Assembly (NCBI GenBank): GCA_937892255.1
Contig: CALAUL010000024.1
Coordinates: 1 to 6,940, forward strand
Direction: 5' to 3'
DNA length: 6,940 nucleotides
Origin: an uncultured Bacteroidales bacterium
Lineage (GTDB): Bacteria; Bacteroidota; Bacteroidia; Bacteroidales; Marinilabiliaceae
Positions 6,583 through 6,940 of this stretch are shown piece by piece. Positions within the stretch are counted from its first letter, which is position 1; every line of letters begins with the position of its first letter. The position numbers and the translations under genes were made by a program. Below the pieces are notes generated by a model. That model saw only the letters and a program-made list of their open reading frames with translations. It ran no database searches and was not told the DNA's origin.

Positions 6583-6940
6583 ATGGAAACAAATATACAA
6601 AACAAAACCCTTTTTGCTGTAGGGAAGAACAACGAAGTGTACGAGTTTAACGTGCAGAATTCGTATGTATTTTCAATCAAAGGTCGAAAACTTAAAGTTG
6701 AGATGATAGAGGAATCGGACGGCATAGTCTTGTTCTCATGTGAGGGCGTGCGTTATCCGGTAGAGATAGTCTCGGCTAAGCAGAATACTTATGAAGTCAT
6801 GGTAAATGGCGTGTCATACAACTTCTCGATAGAGACACCATTCTCACTCAAACGTCGTCAGATATTGGAGGCAAATAAGCCGGTTAGCAATACACAAGAG
6901 CTAATGTCTCCTATGCCTGGTAAGATTGTCAGTGTGGCGG
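6583..6940 (+). CDS. Biotin carboxyl carrier subunit of acyl-CoA carboxylase, 3'-truncated
   Basis: The frame opens at ATG 6583, 4 nt after the biotin carboxylase stop, and runs off the right edge after 119 codons. The end of the visible part, MSPMPGKIVSV (108-118), is the typical first strand of a biotinyl/lipoyl domain; the biotinylated lysine (usually in an MKM motif) would lie beyond the window. The first about 105 residues are rich in beta strands and contain three hairpin-like segments of similar form: IKGRKLKVEM (32-41), CEGVRYPVEI (53-62) and VNGVSYNFSI (74-83). The last resembles the strand pair just before the biotinyl domain in fused carboxylase alpha subunits, so this part may be a BT-like domain that docks the carrier on the carboxyltransferase (inference). 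A basic linker SLKRRQ (88-93) follows. Start choice is firm because no other ATG fits; no Shine-Dalgarno is visible, so translation may be coupled to the gene before it. Confidence 0.85.
   Translation, partial: METNIQNKTLFAVGKNNEVYEFNVQNSYVFSIKGRKLKVEMIEESDGIVLFSCEGVRYPVEIVSAKQNTYEVMVNGVSYNFSIETPFSLKRRQILEANKPVSNTQELMSPMPGKIVSVA

Noticed and set aside
6571..6590. Programmed frameshift fusing biotin carboxylase and carrier
   Set aside because: No slippery run is present at the junction, and the carrier has its own ATG 4 nt after the stop.

Overview
The window looks like chromosomal DNA from a member of the Bacteroidota, most likely Bacteroidales. Three things point there: a secreted BspA-type leucine-rich-repeat protein ending in what looks like a type IX secretion sorting domain, a promoter element fitting the Bacteroidota consensus TAnnTTTG, and start codons with weak or no Shine-Dalgarno sequences. 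All genes read on the + strand. No tRNA, rRNA, CRISPR array or insertion sequence was seen.

Region 1 (1 to about 1470) is the 3' part of a large surface or secreted protein gene cut by the left window edge. It holds twelve complete, perfectly in-register 69-bp (23-residue) leucine-rich repeats, a C-terminal cap, a Divergent-InlB-B-repeat-like domain and a T9SS-type C-terminal domain. A strong hairpin terminator follows. Region 2 (about 1470 to 1746) is non-coding and carries a candidate promoter and a small hairpin in the leader of the next gene.

Region 3 (1747 to 3417) encodes a complete 556-residue membrane transporter of the aspartate:alanine exchanger / YidE type: two homologous membrane halves around two RCK_C (TrkA-C) domains. 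Region 4 (3512 to window end) is a biotin-dependent acyl-CoA carboxylase cluster: carboxyltransferase, then biotin carboxylase 16 nt later, then a biotin carboxyl carrier subunit 4 nt later. The carrier is cut off by the right edge before its biotinylated lysine.

The carboxylase parts fit one enzyme. Biotin carboxylase would use ATP and bicarbonate to carboxylate biotin on the carrier, and the carboxyltransferase would pass the CO2 to an acyl-CoA (propionyl-CoA and/or acetyl-CoA; the sequence does not settle which). The transporter lies 94 nt upstream with no visible terminator or promoter between, so one transcript covering transporter plus carboxylase is possible. No clearly undescribed system is visible. 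The points most worth checking are the mosaic repeat structure of the LRR gene, the alpha-subunit-like split of the carboxylase, the divergent N-terminus of its biotin carboxylase, and the transporter-carboxylase link.
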